This document shows, one piece after another, positions 33,522 to 42,249 of a stretch of 64,000 bases of DNA. The stretch is taken from positions 20,063-84,062 of the forward strand of contig NZ_JABVCF010000016.1 of the NCBI RefSeq assembly GCF_014595955.1, in the 5' to 3' direction. Under the pieces are notes generated by a model. The model was not told where the DNA came from. It saw only the letters and a list, made by a program, of their open reading frames with translations, and did not search any database. Positions within the stretch are counted from its first letter, which is position 1. Each line of letters starts with the position of its first letter. This stretch comes from Pseudaminobacter soli (ex Zhang et al. 2022). GTDB lineage: Bacteria > Pseudomonadota > Alphaproteobacteria > Rhizobiales > Rhizobiaceae. Made by a program: the position numbers and the translations under genes.

Positions 33522-34705
33522 GCCGCCTCCGCTTTTGGTGCACCACGGGCAGCCGCGATCTCTCGCTGGTCAAGACCCAGTTCGCTCAGAACCGCGTCGG
33601 TGTCCTCTCCGACCGCCGGCAGGTCTCCACCGCCGGCCAGCATCACGCCATCGATCTCGAAGGGCAGCGAAGGAGCGCGGAACGTCGCTCCATCCGGCAT
33701 TCGCGATGTCGCCAGCCCGCCTGGACGCATGACATGCGGGTCGCTATACATGTCGCTCGGCTTGGAGATTGGCGAATAGGGAATGCCCAGCGCCTCGAAC
33801 GCCTTCAGAAGGCCATCGGCCTCGCGGCCGGCGATCGCCTTCTCGATAATTGGAACCGTCCAGTCGCGGGCTTCGATCTGATCCATGCGAGTCAGGAGGC
33901 GCGGGTCGGAGAGTAGCGCGTCGAGTTCCAGAAGCTTGCACATGGCGGCCCACTGGCCTTCCGTCACGGCGCCGACGAAGATTTGCCGGCGGTCTGCGGT
34001 ATTGAAGATGTCGTAGACCGGCCAGGAAAAATCCCGTTCCGGCATCGGCGGCGGATTCCTCCCCTCCAGTTCGAACTGCACCATATGCTGCGCAACCAGA
34101 AGTAGGCAGTTCTCGAAAAGACCAATGCGGATGTTTCGCCCCTTGCCGGTCTCTTGGCGCTCCAGCAGTGCGGCAAGAACCGAAAAGGCGCCGAAAAGCC
34201 CGCCCATGATGTCGTTCGCAGAAGAACCGACGCGCAGCGGCCGTCCGCTCGGCCCGGTCATGTAGGCGAGACCGGTCATCATCTGCACGACCTCGTCGAG
34301 CGCGGTGCGCTCTTGGTATGGCCCTTGCAGGAAGCCCTTGTGCGAGGCCAGGATCAGACCGGGATAGTCGATCCGCAGCCGCTCCAGGTCGGCTCCCATC
34401 CTGGACAGCGAAGCGTCGCGAAAGTTTTCCACGAACACGTCGGCCGTTCCCAAAAGCTTGTGAAGCGCCTCCCGCCCGCATTCCGTCTCCAGATCGAGTT
34501 GGACGGATTTCTTGCCGCGGTTGAAGAGCGGGAACATCGGCCGTCCCATACCGGAAAGCTTGCGGGTCTTGTCGCCCTCCGGTGGCTCGACCTTGATGAC
34601 CTCGGCGCCGAGGAAACCCAGGAACATGCCGCAGGATGGACCCATGATCATGTGGCTCATCTCAACCACGCGAATCCCCGCCAAGGGTTTGAACTGTCTA
34701 TCCAT
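33518..34705 (-). CDS. Family III (CaiB/BaiF) CoA-transferase
   Basis: This 395-residue protein has the interlocked family III signatures: GIRVVEMSHMIMGPSCGMFL near the N-terminus, EVIKVEPPEGDKTRKLSGMG, GKKSVQLDLETECGREALHK and the catalytic Asp in GSSANDIMGGLFGAFSVLAA. It moves CoA from a donor such as succinyl-CoA to a free acid. It is the first gene of the operon (transferase, lyase, TRAP QPM set), divergent from the LysR gene at 34815. The free acid imported by TRAP is the obvious acceptor. Confidence 0.9.
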   Translation of the reverse strand: MDRQFKPLAGIRVVEMSHMIMGPSCGMFLGFLGAEVIKVEPPEGDKTRKLSGMGRPMFPLFNRGKKSVQLDLETECGREALHKLLGTADVFVENFRDASLSRMGADLERLRIDYPGLILASHKGFLQGPYQERTALDEVVQMMTGLAYMTGPSGRPLRVGSSANDIMGGLFGAFSVLAALLERQETGKGRNIRIGLFENCLLLVAQHMVQFELEGRNPPPMPERDFSWPVYDIFNTADRRQIFVGAVTEGQWAAMCKLLELDALLSDPRLLTRMDQIEARDWTVPIIEKAIAGREADGLLKAFEALGIPYSPISKPSDMYSDPHVMRPGGLATSRMPDGATFRAPSLPFEIDGVMLAGGGDLPAVGEDTDAVLSELGLDQREIAAARGAPKAEAA

Positions 34706-34782
34706 CCGCGTGTTCGGGCTCCTCGCTGCCCCAGTCTCGACGGAAAAGGATAGCGTTGCCCGATATGTCGTGAAATTATAAT

Positions 34783-34814
34783 GTTTCTAACCAGAGCTTC
34801 TGGAAAATAGAAAC
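34783..34814. promoter_or_regulatory. Nested LysR-type operator abutting the regulator start
   Basis: The outer perfect dyad is GTTTCTA (34783-34789) and TAGAAAC (34808-34814). Inside it CCAGA-GCT-TCTGG forms a second dyad. It ends directly at the ATG of the LysR gene and lies 78 bases from the CoA-transferase start, so one site could serve activation of the operon and autorepression. Confidence 0.6.
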
Positions 34815-35762
34815 ATGGAAACCCGCCAACTCCGCTACTTCGTTGCCATCTACGAGCATGGCACACTGTCGGGCGCCGCCGAGACAACGCGTATCGCCGC
34901 CTCGGCGCTCAGTCACCATATGTCGAACATGGAAGCCGAGTTCGGCAGCGCCCTATTTGCGCGCAAGCCCCGCGGGATGCAGCCGACGGCCGCCGGCGAG
35001 CGGCTCTACGTGCATGCAAAGGCGATACTCAGGGCGATGGCGGCGGCCGAGAGGGATATCCGCCAGGCGGGCGGTGAGATTTCCGGGGAGGTATCGGTCG
35101 GCATGGCCTATTCGGCGGTCAAGGCGATTGGCGTCTCTCTCGCCAAAAAAGTGCTCGCAGACTATCCGAAGCTGAGGCTTTCCTTGACGGAGAGCCTTTC
35201 CGGCTCGACCCTGATGCATCTCATGGCGTCCGAGGTCGATCTCGCGCTGGTCTATAATCCGCCGGTCGATCCGCGCCTGAAGACGGAGGCGGTTCTGGAA
35301 GAGCGCATGGTCTGTGTCGGCAAAAAGGAGATAATTGGCGATACCGGCGATCCGATCCCGTTCCGCGACCTGCTCGAACTGCCGATCATATTGTTGCGGC
35401 AGGGCGTCTCGGCGCGCGCCATCATGGACGATGTTGGCCTGCTCAAGAAGATAGAGGCCAAAGCCAAGTTGCAGATGAACTCCGTGCAGGCGATTAGCGG
35501 TTCGTTGCTCGCCGGTCTCGGCTGCGTGATTGGTACCAAGTTGTTCATGCAGGAGCATCTTGAGAGCGGCGCCTTGCATTTCAGGCCCATCGTAGAGCCC
35601 GAACTCTCGCGCACCCTCTACATCTGCGAAATGGCGGAGCGGCCGGCGACCTTCGCCCTGGAGACGGTCAGACGGGAGATCCTTGAACTCGTTGCCGACG
35701 CCGTGCACATCGGCATATGGGAGGCGCGGCTGCTGAGTGGGCAATCGGATGGCCGCAACTGA
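34815..35762 (+). CDS. LysR-type transcriptional regulator
   Basis: This 315-residue regulator has a wHTH METRQLRYFVAIYEHGTLSG, then AAETTRIAASALSHHMSNME (recognition helix) and LFARKPRGMQPTAAGERLYV. The effector domain has VSVGMAYSAVKAIGVSLAKK and LALVYNPPVDPRLKTEAVLE. NAC/CbbR-like relatives respond to small acids. It is divergent from the CoA-transferase/lyase/TRAP operon and probably activates it. The ATG touches the proposed operator, with no separate Shine-Dalgarno motif. Confidence 0.9.
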   Translation: METRQLRYFVAIYEHGTLSGAAETTRIAASALSHHMSNMEAEFGSALFARKPRGMQPTAAGERLYVHAKAILRAMAAAERDIRQAGGEISGEVSVGMAYSAVKAIGVSLAKKVLADYPKLRLSLTESLSGSTLMHLMASEVDLALVYNPPVDPRLKTEAVLEERMVCVGKKEIIGDTGDPIPFRDLLELPIILLRQGVSARAIMDDVGLLKKIEAKAKLQMNSVQAISGSLLAGLGCVIGTKLFMQEHLESGALHFRPIVEPELSRTLYICEMAERPATFALETVRREILELVADAVHIGIWEARLLSGQSDGRN

Positions 35763-36336
35763 TGTGAGTCTCGCTCCCGAAGATATTCGGGCACCCACGC
35801 GGCGCTGGAAGCTTTTCTGCAAACGTACGGTCAAACGGGCGTAACGGACAACGATGTAGGGTGTTCGATTGACTGCTCCCACGACTTCCAGCGTGGCGGC
35901 GGCGATGTCAGCTTTCAGGAAGCGGCAAAGCTGATCCCACGGCCGACGTGCGGCGCATAGCTGCCGCTCACATCTGGCAGACGTAAGTCGGCTTCGGGTG
36001 GGAAGCTGCCCCCCGACAACTCTGAATGCAACCTTGAGTGACACACGCCGACAGGTTCGCCGCAGGACCAGTGATCGCCCTGCTTGTTCTTGGCCGCCCC
36101 TCTAAATGGATGTCGCACGGGGGGCGCCCCCTCATTACCGACGATCGACTAATCCCTGAGACTTGGTTTCAGCCGCTATCAAGCGCCTGCACCACTGGCG
36201 AGGCAATCCCGCGCTGCCGTGTTCCAGAAAAGTCGCAAGCTGCGCCTGGGCCAAGTTCTAATCTTTGCCCTCACCCCCCCGCTCGGCAACAAGGAGGCAA
36301 TCGCTCCACGTGCCGCCGACATGGTGGCGACGTTGC
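35763..36336. other. Gene-poor stretch with a dispersed-repeat copy
   Basis: About 570 bases between LysR and the GlxA-type gene. A degenerate copy of the dispersed repeat occupies about 35900-35990. The remaining frames have neither ribosome sites nor recognisable motifs. Confidence 0.45.
35900..35990. repeat. Dispersed intergenic repeat, copy B
   Basis: GATGTCAGCTTTCAGGAAGC, then GCAAAGCTGATCCCACGGCC and GCGGCGCATAGCTGCCGCTC match copy A (ATGTCGGCTTTCAGGCAGTG, GCAAACTGACCCCAACGGC, GCGGCGCACAGCAGTCGTTC) in order and spacing. Non-coding. Confidence 0.5.
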
Positions 36337-37329
36337 CTACAGAGGGCTGGTTCTCTTGCGCGCCGAGACAGGGCTCACGCCAAAGATTGTCTTGAACTGT
36401 CTGGCGAAGGACGAAGCAGAGCTAAAACCCGTCTGTGCTGCGATCTCGGTGATCGACTGTCTGGTGTCGAGCACCAGCCGCCGTCCTGTCTTCAGGCGCA
36501 TGTTCAGATAGCATGTGCGTGGCGACACGCCGACCACCTTCTTGAATAGCAGTTCCAGCATTCGTTCCTTCAGGCCGACCCTCTTCGCAATCTCCCTGAT
36601 GGACAGAGGCTCTTCTATGTTTGCTTCCATGATCTTGATGGCCTCGGACAAACGCGGTTCCTGCCACGTCATTGTTCCGAGCGACAGCATTCGCTGCGGG
36701 TCGGCCGCTGTTCGCACTTCCTCGTAAATGAAGATCGATGCCACTTCGAGAGCGAGTGAATAGCCGTGTCTCTTCCGGATCAGATAGAGCGCCATGTCGA
36801 GCGCCGGCGAGGCGCCGCCAGTGGTGAACCGGTTGCCATCTATTACAAACCGGTCGGGTTTCACGGCAATCTCGGGAAAGGCTGCGGCAAACCGGTCAAG
36901 ATCTTCCCAATGTGTCGTGGCACTTCGTCCATCCAGCAATCCGGCCCATGCCAAGACCCATGACCCTGCTTCGACGGCGCCTATGGGAACCCCTTTCTTT
37001 GCAATTCTCCTCAGCCGTCCCAGCAAGTCTGAGTCCAGATATCGATCCACATTGAATGCGGCGAGCACGATGAGAGCACCATCGACTTTTGATGGATCGA
37101 GGCCATCCTGTACCCCAAGCGGCACGCCGCTGGAGGTCGTTACCGGCTCCCCGTCAGGGCTGACCAGTTTCCAGCGGAACAGATTCCTTCCGCTTGCCCG
37201 GTTGGCCGCCCTAAGCGGTTCCAAGGTGCCAGCCAGCGACAGGAGCGACACTTCCGGCAGGACCAGAAGGGTAATGTCTACGACTTCATCCGAAGGGGAA
37301 AAGAGCAGACTCAATTGCGGAAACTGCAT
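36337..37329 (-). CDS. GlxA-type AraC-family regulator with DJ-1/PfpI domain
   Basis: This 330-residue protein has an N-terminal class-I-amidotransferase-like domain (ITLLVLPEVSLLSLAGTLEP; GVPIGAVEAGSWVLAWAGLL has the nucleophile-elbow position without Cys; FTTGGASPALDMALYLI) and a C-terminal double HTH of the AraC type (LSIREIAKRVGLKERMLELL and SITEIAAQTGFSSASSFARQ, then FKTIFGVSP). Relatives GbdR, CdhR and ArgR control choline, carnitine or arginine catabolism. It is divergent from a secreted alpha/beta hydrolase, the likely target. Confidence 0.9.
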   Translation of the reverse strand: MQFPQLSLLFSPSDEVVDITLLVLPEVSLLSLAGTLEPLRAANRASGRNLFRWKLVSPDGEPVTTSSGVPLGVQDGLDPSKVDGALIVLAAFNVDRYLDSDLLGRLRRIAKKGVPIGAVEAGSWVLAWAGLLDGRSATTHWEDLDRFAAAFPEIAVKPDRFVIDGNRFTTGGASPALDMALYLIRKRHGYSLALEVASIFIYEEVRTAADPQRMLSLGTMTWQEPRLSEAIKIMEANIEEPLSIREIAKRVGLKERMLELLFKKVVGVSPRTCYLNMRLKTGRRLVLDTRQSITEIAAQTGFSSASSFARQFKTIFGVSPVSARKRTSPL

Positions 37330-37420
37330 GGATCGTTTCGTATGGTGCAGCGTGCGAACGCGCGCTTCAACCTAGATTCGCTCCCGCGGTGGTTCGCCGC
37401 ACACCTTATGTGGAGGAATA

Positions 37421-38488
37421 ATGACTAGGGTATTCACCGCGGCACTGGCCGCATTGAGCCTCGTAAGCGCCGGTGCTGCTTATGCAGGGAACATGCCGTC
37501 AAAGAGCGCGGATTCGATCGATCTGCAGGAAACGTTCGATCACATCGGCGCGGAGGTTCACGCACTCACAAGGGACGGGCGCACATCCTACTACATCGAT
37601 GAGGGTCCCAAAGAAGGGCGTGCGGTTCTGTTTGTCGGTGGTCAGGGCACCAGCCTGGAAGCCTTTCAACTCACGGAATTCGCGCGCACCTCGCGCGAGG
37701 CGCTGGGGCTTCGTGCGATCTCTGTCGAGCGTAACGGTTTCGGCGAATCCGAGTTCAATGCGGAACTTGGCTACGCCGATTACACCCGCGAAGCTCTCGC
37801 CGTCCTTGACCATCTCGGCGTAGACAAGTTCGTCATCATGGCGATCTCCGGTGGCGGCGCCTACGCCGCGCAAGTGGCGGCTGCCGCGCCAGATCGGGTG
37901 ATTTCCCTCCATCTCGGCGCCGCGGTTTCACGCACGCTGCCCACGCGCACAGCTCCGAATTGCTCAGAGACCATTGAGCAAGTGAACGAGCGAAACACGA
38001 AGTACACCCACAATCCGAAGGACTGGTGGGGAGTGCCGGGATCGCCGGTCCTGGTCATCCCGGGCTGGCAGACACGAGCATATGCCGACGCAACGCGGTC
38101 CTTCTATGTCGGCGGGCAGCTAGGGGACCCGGCTGCGCTTACGCATGAGAGATTGCTGCCCTGCAGCCCCGATGCAGTCGTCGATGCGTCGAAGATCACC
38201 GCTCCCGCCTATCTCTACTACGGAGAGACCGACAAGGCGGTTACCGTTGAAGAGATGAAGCAGTGGGAGGCAGCGCTCCCGAATGTAGCGAAAGCCACCG
38301 TCTATCCCGGTGAGGGCCACACGGTACAGTACCGCCATTGGGATCAGATCCTCGTCGATATGGCGGGATACGCGGATTACACGGTCGTGTGTCGCGACAA
38401 GGAAAGCCAACTCGTCAAGAATGATCAAGTTGCAGCCGATGACTTCATCGGTATCTGCGCATGGAAGGCTAGCCTGGAAGCAAAGTAG
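37421..38488 (+). CDS. Secreted alpha/beta hydrolase
   Basis: The protein has 355 residues with a Sec signal (MTRVFTAALAALSLVSAGAA, cleavage near AYAG). In the mature fold VLFVGGQGTSLEAFQ gives the oxyanion strand, IMAISGGGAYAAQVA the nucleophile elbow with S143 (A-x-S-x-G instead of G-x-S-x-G), YLYYGETDKAVTVEE the acid strand and YPGEGHTVQYRHWD the catalytic His. It is periplasmic or extracellular; substrate unknown. The start has TGGAGGAATA just upstream. It is divergent from the GlxA-type regulator. The C-terminal 40 residues are an extra tail with two Cys that might pair. Confidence 0.85.
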   Translation: MTRVFTAALAALSLVSAGAAYAGNMPSKSADSIDLQETFDHIGAEVHALTRDGRTSYYIDEGPKEGRAVLFVGGQGTSLEAFQLTEFARTSREALGLRAISVERNGFGESEFNAELGYADYTREALAVLDHLGVDKFVIMAISGGGAYAAQVAAAAPDRVISLHLGAAVSRTLPTRTAPNCSETIEQVNERNTKYTHNPKDWWGVPGSPVLVIPGWQTRAYADATRSFYVGGQLGDPAALTHERLLPCSPDAVVDASKITAPAYLYYGETDKAVTVEEMKQWEAALPNVAKATVYPGEGHTVQYRHWDQILVDMAGYADYTVVCRDKESQLVKNDQVAADDFIGICAWKASLEAK

Positions 38489-39022
38489 CCGTCGCTAGTC
38501 GTGGTGCCGTTTCGCCGAATCGGCATCATAATCTATCTCTTTTTTGAGCATGATCTTCTCCGGGAACCGGCATCCATTTTTAGGGATCATGCTCTAGGTC
38601 GGTGGTCGCGGATTGCCATTCTGTGACACTTCAATCCGCTGGAGGATTTCGCGCGCTGCGATCCGCCGGTCCCGGTTTGCCCGGGGCCGGTGTATCTTGC
38701 CTAAGACGCACCGTGCTCCTGGGGATGGCGGCCTCCGCATCCTTGGCGGCCACAGAGGCTCCGGGCCAGCCCGCGACCTCGCCCCAAGCAAGTGCCCCCG
38801 CACCGGCTGACAGGACCGTGGAGGTCACCGAAGGGTCCTGCGCCTTCGTAAGAGGTTTCCCTCGCGAGGGCGCAATACTATTCGGTCCCTTTGTGATTTC
38901 CTCAATGCTTAAGGCCACGGAAGTGGCACTTTGCGGAGCCATTATCCCGCTGATGATACCAGTAGCGTTAGATGAATGAGTTATCTTCTCATGCAATGCG
39001 CAAGTCTGGAACCAGGACTCTT
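38489..39022. other. Intergenic stretch with a palindromic repeat
   Basis: Contains the palindromic repeat at 38546-38594. A plus-strand frame at 38602-38979 (125 codons) ends in a hydrophobic segment but has no ribosome site and no recognisable family; I do not call it. Confidence 0.4.
38546..38594. repeat. Rhizobiales-type palindromic repeat, possible terminator of the hydrolase gene
   Basis: GAGCATGATC...GATCATGCTC with 29 bases between the perfect 10-base arms, including CCGGGAACCGGCATCC. Very similar palindromes are widespread in intergenic DNA of Mesorhizobium, Bradyrhizobium and relatives. It lies 58 bases after the hydrolase stop and could act as a terminator hairpin. Confidence 0.7.
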
Positions 39023-39797
39023 TCAGCGCGCGAGTCGGTCGACCGCCTCGTACTGGCTAAGGAAGACGCGTCCGGTTAGGTCATTTAGGAAATCGCAGTG
39101 CTTCAGGCGATCCATGACCGGCCCCTTCACTTCTGACAGGTGCAGGGTAATGCCCGTGTCAATGAGGCGGTGGTTTATCTCTTCGAGACTCTCGAGCGCG
39201 GACGCATCGATGGCGTTGACGGCCGAGCACATCAGGACGACGTGCTTCAGTTCAGGTCTTTCGGCCACGAGTTCCGCGACACGGTCCTCGAGGTATCGAG
39301 CATTGGCGAAATAGAGGCTTTCATCGACTCGTAGCGACAGGATCTCAGGCGAGGTGATGACCTGATGTCTTTCGACATTGCGGAAATGCTCGGTGCCGGG
39401 CACCTGGCCGACAATGGCCATGTGTGGGCGCGATGTACGATAAAGGTGCAACAGCAGCGACAGCGCCACGCCCATCACCACCCCGATCTCTACCCCAAGG
39501 AACAGCGTGCCGAGAATGGTCGCCGCCATAGCTGAAAAATCGGACTTCGAATAAGTCCAGACGCGGCGCATGGCGGAGAAGTCAACCAAGGACAGGACGG
39601 CGACGATGATCGTCGCAGCCAAGGTGGCCTGCGGCAAGTTGGCCAAAAACGGTGTCAGGAGCAATGTCGCAAGCGCGATGCCGATCGCAGTGTAGATGCC
39701 GGCGGCCGGGGTTTCAGCCCCCGCATCGAAATTGACCACCGAGCGCGCGAAGCCGCCCGTCACCGGATAACCTGACGAGATGGCCGAGGCGGCAGGC
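39023..39797 (-). pseudogene. SulP-family anion transporter, C-terminal half with STAS domain
   Basis: The frame gives SGYPVTGGFARSVVNFDAGA, then the last membrane helices (TLLLTPFLANLPQATLAATI, TILGTLFLGVEIGVVMGVAL) and a complete STAS domain (ILSLRVDESLYFANARYLED, VVLMCSAVNAIDASALESLE). SulP proteins of about 550-580 residues need nine or more helices before this point. Those are missing, and the DNA upstream of 39797 belongs to a MocR fragment. The first half has been deleted, so it cannot transport. Confidence 0.85.
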
Positions 39798-39975
39798 CCA
39801 GCGGGGAGCCACAGTCGGCAAGCGCAGGACCGTCGGCACGCGAGAGCGAGCGGAGCGCCTTCCTGACGCCGTCCTCGGGCAGCCATGACGGCGGAAGCCA
39901 TCCGCAGCCGGGCTTCAGGTCTTGGCCACCTGCCTCCAGCGACTGCCGCGAGACCCAGAAGGGGTCTGCGTTCTG
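39798..39975 (-). pseudogene. MocR/PdxR-type PLP regulator fragment
   Basis: One minus-strand frame reads NADPFWVSRQSLEAGGQDLK, then PGCGWLPPSWLPEDGVRKAL and RSLSRADGPALADCGSPLGL. This is the linker and start of the aminotransferase-like domain of a GntR/MocR regulator. Only about 60 codons remain, directly fused to the SulP remnant on one side and the EamA remnant on the other. MocR genes often flank EamA exporters, so the last two probably came from one locus. Confidence 0.55.
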
Positions 39976-40461
39976 GATGTTCTCCGTGCACGGCAGCGCG
40001 GTAGTGACGGGCTTTGCCGTTTCGCAGGGACTCGCGGCGTCCCCGAGGGGCGATGCATTGATGCTAGCCGCGATCGTCGTGTGTGGCCTGGGCTGTGCGG
40101 AGGGTGCGAAGCTCGCCCGGACGTTGGGTGGCTGGCAAGTGATCTCGTGTGGTTCTGTCGCTGCCGATCATGGCCGTGCTGGCCATCCTGTACATGCCGC
40201 CGACGCTCTCGCGATGAGGCTCCCGCCTGGATCAGCCTGGCCTACGTCTCGCTGTTCAGCATGTTGATCGGTTTTGTGTTCTGGTATCGCGGCTTGGCGC
40301 AAGGCGGCATCGCTGCCGTGGGCCAGTTGCAGCTTCTGCAGCCCTTCTTCGGACTTGCGCTGGCCGCCACGCTTCTGCACGAGCCAGTCACGTCGGTGAT
40401 GTTTATGGTGACCGTGGCGATGATCCTGTGCGTGGCCGGCGCGCGAAAGTTCGCCCTGTAG
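39972..40461 (+). pseudogene. EamA-family exporter, 5'-truncated and frameshifted
   Basis: Three frames join. AVVTGFAVSQGLAASPRGDA with LMLAAIVVCGLGCAEGAKLA and RTLGGWQVIS comes first. LSLPIMAVLAILYMPPTLS is next. AWISLAYVSLFSMLIGFVFW, then YRGLAQGGIAAVGQLQLLQP and FFGLALAATLLHEPVTSVMF, runs to the stop at 40461. This is the second half of a DMT exporter with two frameshifts and no first half. It is unrelated in detail to the EamA gene at base 1. Confidence 0.8.
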
Positions 40462-40936
40462 GATCGCGAGGACAAGCCGACGTATACGTCCGTGAAGATG
40501 ATCCATGCAGCCGGTCGAGACCAGCCCACCGCAACGAACGCCTTGGGTCAAACCGGGCAGTAGCCAACCATTGCCTGGAAGCAAATCCTTGGAGGAAGCA
40601 CATCTGACGTGAGTGCGCCAGAAGCGGTCATCGACCTAACACTACGGGAATATCGTGATCTCACCCCGACGGCTCATCGAGTAGCGGAATACCCGAAATC
40701 TGAAACTGCGGGCATCTTGAGCAAGGGAGGGCAGAACTACCCGATGGACACCGAGGCCGTCAGAATGCCGCGCTTTTCACGCTGGTCAGATTCGACTTTC
40801 TGGAGTGGGGATAGAATGCCTCCTGACGAGACCGAAAACCCCACAGTCCTCAGGTGCTCCCGAAGCCGGCTAGCCAATTTCATCCCCTCCCCGCTAGGTC
40901 TGAGACACTGCTCCCCCAGAAGAGAGGAGATCGGAC
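40462..40936. other. Gene-free stretch
   Basis: No supported gene or repeat in about 475 bases. The short frame at 40609 has no ribosome site or family signature. Confidence 0.4.
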
Positions 40937-41137
40937 ACGAACCCCTTTGAGATCATCTTCGCCACCGTAGTCGCCCTAACGATCCTGAGCGCCGGATCGG
41001 CAACGGCGATCGTGCTGGTGGTCGATACGCGGGCCAGGCCCGGTGCCAGGATGGTTGCAGTTCGGCTGATAGAGATCGCGGTGCTCGGCGCCGGAGCTGT
41101 GATCGCTCTGCTCGATCTCGGCGCCCGCGGGATCTGA
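40937..41137 (+). CDS. Small membrane protein with ACG in place of a start codon
   Basis: An open frame of 66 codons begins at ACG (40937), with a textbook AGAGGAG seven bases upstream, and no ATG/GTG/TTG between. The product would be (M)NPFEIIFATVVALTILSAGS, then ATAIVLVVDTRARPGARMVA and a second hydrophobic stretch, AVLGAGAVIALLDLG: two membrane helices around a basic loop. I do not recognise a family. The ribosome site makes a T-to-C loss of the start codon likely; weak initiation at ACG is also possible. Confidence 0.45.
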   Translation, partial: TNPFEIIFATVVALTILSAGSATAIVLVVDTRARPGARMVAVRLIEIAVLGAGAVIALLDLGARGI

Positions 41138-41192
41138 CCTTGTTTGATAACGTTGTGCGCAACGGTACCCGCCGGACGACTATCAGCAGGAT

Positions 41193-42104
41193 TCAATCCT
41201 GCCTGACGATGGCTCCGATCGCATTCACGACCAGCCGGGCCGCCGTCAGCGCTGTGATGCCGTTGATGTCGTTGCGAGGAAAGAACTCGACGAGATCGAA
41301 TCCTGCGATCCGGGCTCGTTTGCCGACGCCCGCGATCAAATCGATCGTCTGGGTATAGGTGAGGCCGCCAGGGGTCCGGGCAGCTACCCCCGGCATGACG
41401 CTGGGATCCAGTCCGTCGCAGTCGAGGGTGATGACGACCCGAGCGCCTTCCGGGATGTGCCTTAGAGCCGCTTCGACCCCCTGAGAGTGAACCTCGCGCG
41501 CGGTCACGAAGCGGCTGCCAAAGTTCCGGGCAGCTTCGATTTCTTCGAGGCGTGCGCTGCCCACGCTCCGGAGACCGACCTGCACCATACCCGCGACATG
41601 CGGCATCTCGCTCGCCCTTCTCATAGGGTTCGAGTAGCCGAAGCGTTCCCCGTACACCTCATCACGCCAGTCGATATGGGCGTCGATCTGCAGGATCCAG
41701 ATCGGGCCGTGATCCGCGAAGGCGGCGATGAAGGGTATGGGGATGGAATCGTCACCACCGATCAGGATCGGCACCGCCGACATGGCCAGGATCTCACGCG
41801 TCTGCGCTTCGATGCCGACGCGATTGCGCTCATTGTCATACATGGTCGTCGGCACGTCCCCGGCATCGATGCAGCCGGTTGGCTTGCCGTCGAAAAGTGT
41901 GCCGCAGAGATCGAAATCCCAGTGATCTACGAATGCGATGTCTCTCAAGCTAGCTTCACGGATGGCACCCGGAGCCGAGGCATAGCCGCTGCTGTCCTTG
42001 CCCGGATAGGTGGTGCCATGTCCCGCTCCGAAGATGACCGCTTGGGGTTTGCGTCCTTCGGGCAGCCGTTCAGGGAATCCCAGGAAAGATGTAGGTGCGC
42101 TCAT
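41193..42104 (-). CDS. Agmatinase/arginase-superfamily ureohydrolase with altered metal motif
   Basis: The 303-residue protein has the ureohydrolase motifs LIGGDDSIPIP (about 115-124), QIDAHIDWRDE (139-149) and ITLDCDGLDPSVMPG (226-240). In canonical enzymes the first is GGDHS, whose His is a Mn2+ ligand; here D119 replaces it. The other ligands (D141, H143, D145, D228, D230) remain. The protein may use a different metal, act on another guanidino compound, or be inactive. There is no signal peptide. It stands alone between non-coding stretches, so context does not help. Confidence 0.82.
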   Translation of the reverse strand: MSAPTSFLGFPERLPEGRKPQAVIFGAGHGTTYPGKDSSGYASAPGAIREASLRDIAFVDHWDFDLCGTLFDGKPTGCIDAGDVPTTMYDNERNRVGIEAQTREILAMSAVPILIGGDDSIPIPFIAAFADHGPIWILQIDAHIDWRDEVYGERFGYSNPMRRASEMPHVAGMVQVGLRSVGSARLEEIEAARNFGSRFVTAREVHSQGVEAALRHIPEGARVVITLDCDGLDPSVMPGVAARTPGGLTYTQTIDLIAGVGKRARIAGFDLVEFFPRNDINGITALTAARLVVNAIGAIVRQD

Positions 42105-42249
42105 CCGGGCAAGTTAGCCCGATCCGAACGCCGAAGATACTGCGCGGCCTCATCCTAGTATAACGGCATTTCGGGTTATGTGAGCTTTCCTGCATCGCTG
42201 CCGTCCGCCGCCGGAGCCGCATGGATGTGGATGCCATAGTCTGGCGCAC

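Noticed and set aside
38602-38979. 125-codon plus-strand frame
   Set aside because: No ribosome site, no family, ends in an odd hydrophobic tail; insufficient support.
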